Assembly: GCA_051646185.1 (NCBI GenBank)
Contig: JBOFCS010000161.1
Location: forward strand, 1-5,458
Direction of reading: 5' to 3'
Source of the DNA: JBOFCS01 sp051646185
GTDB taxonomy: Bacteria; Actinomycetota; Actinomycetes; Mycobacteriales; Mycobacteriaceae
DNA: 5,458 nt
Shown here piece by piece: positions 5,393 to 5,458 of this stretch. Numbering within the stretch: the first letter of the stretch is position 1; each line of letters starts with the position of its first letter. A model generated the notes under the pieces. It worked only from the letters and a program-made list of their open reading frames with translations, made no database searches and was not told the DNA's origin. A program made the position numbers and the translations under genes.

Positions 5393-5458
5393 CCACTCCC
5401 GCTTCTGTTTCGGTAATGCCATCCTGGCATGAATTTCTTACCCCCATCCTCCGGGTAC
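5389..5458 (+). CDS. mrr: Start of a probable Mrr-like restriction endonuclease gene (cut by window end)
   Basis: A GTG at 5389 overlaps the hsdS stop by four bases (GTGA) and is preceded by GAGGTGA (5379-5385). It opens a frame that runs off the window. The 23 visible residues end with MPSWHEFLTPILRV, resembling the beginning of the Mrr N-terminal winged-helix domain, whose members typically start with a short P-x-(Y/W)-x-E-hydrophobic-x-P-(V/I)-L segment. Mrr proteins are modification-dependent or otherwise autonomous nucleases with a C-terminal PD-(D/E)XK-type domain, which lies outside the window. An alternative start is the ATG at 5416. With so few residues the family is a best guess; an HsdR start would look different to me. 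The coupling shows that it belongs to the hsd operon. Confidence 0.6.
   Translation, partial: MTTPASVSVMPSWHEFLTPILRV

Overview
The window looks like a Corynebacterium-type actinobacterial chromosome. A vertically inherited-looking left flank (exopolyphosphatase gene and a tRNA gene) is followed immediately by a cluster of defence and addiction genes. The genus call is an inference from the Ppx protein, from moderate GC that is high in ppx and lower in the accessory genes, and from a leaderless-type toxin promoter.

Layout. Positions 1-758 hold the 3' part of a Ppx/GppA phosphatase gene. Positions 817-893 hold a tRNA with a UAA (Leu) anticodon and an encoded CCA. Six bases further on, pointing the other way, ends an Abi_2 (AbiD/AbiF-like) HEPN protein gene (900-1646, minus). 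Its 5' side (about 1650-1780) holds no protein gene. It does carry a minus-strand promoter-like element and a strong GC-rich hairpin, which I interpret as a small RNA or structured leader paired with the abi gene. Next, on the same strand, is a HigB-HigA toxin-antitoxin pair (higB 2144-2422, higA 1826-2128). Its promoter (17-nt spacer) overlaps a 25-bp palindrome, and its geometry puts the transcript start on the GTG of higB (leaderless).

A gene-free interval of about 300 bases (2423-2723) follows. Its first 35 bases are the higBA control region, and 2458-2561 shows nothing I can name. Positions 2562-2714 are densely folded. They include a long-range 12-bp helix enclosing two hairpins, a competing helix, and a 12-position hairpin covering the start region of hsdM. 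I read this as a possible switch-like leader.

To the right, on the plus strand, is a Type I modification operon: hsdM (2724-4283), hsdS (4280-5392), and the first 23 codons of an Mrr-like endonuclease gene (from 5389). All are joined by 4-base GTGA stop/start overlaps. No hsdR is visible.

How they fit together: a tRNA-adjacent defence cluster with a putative abortive-infection RNase and candidate RNA partner, an autoregulated toxin-antitoxin module, and a modification methyltransferase coupled to a probable restriction endonuclease. The most interesting unexplained elements are the two structured non-coding segments, one 5' of abi and one 5' of hsdM.
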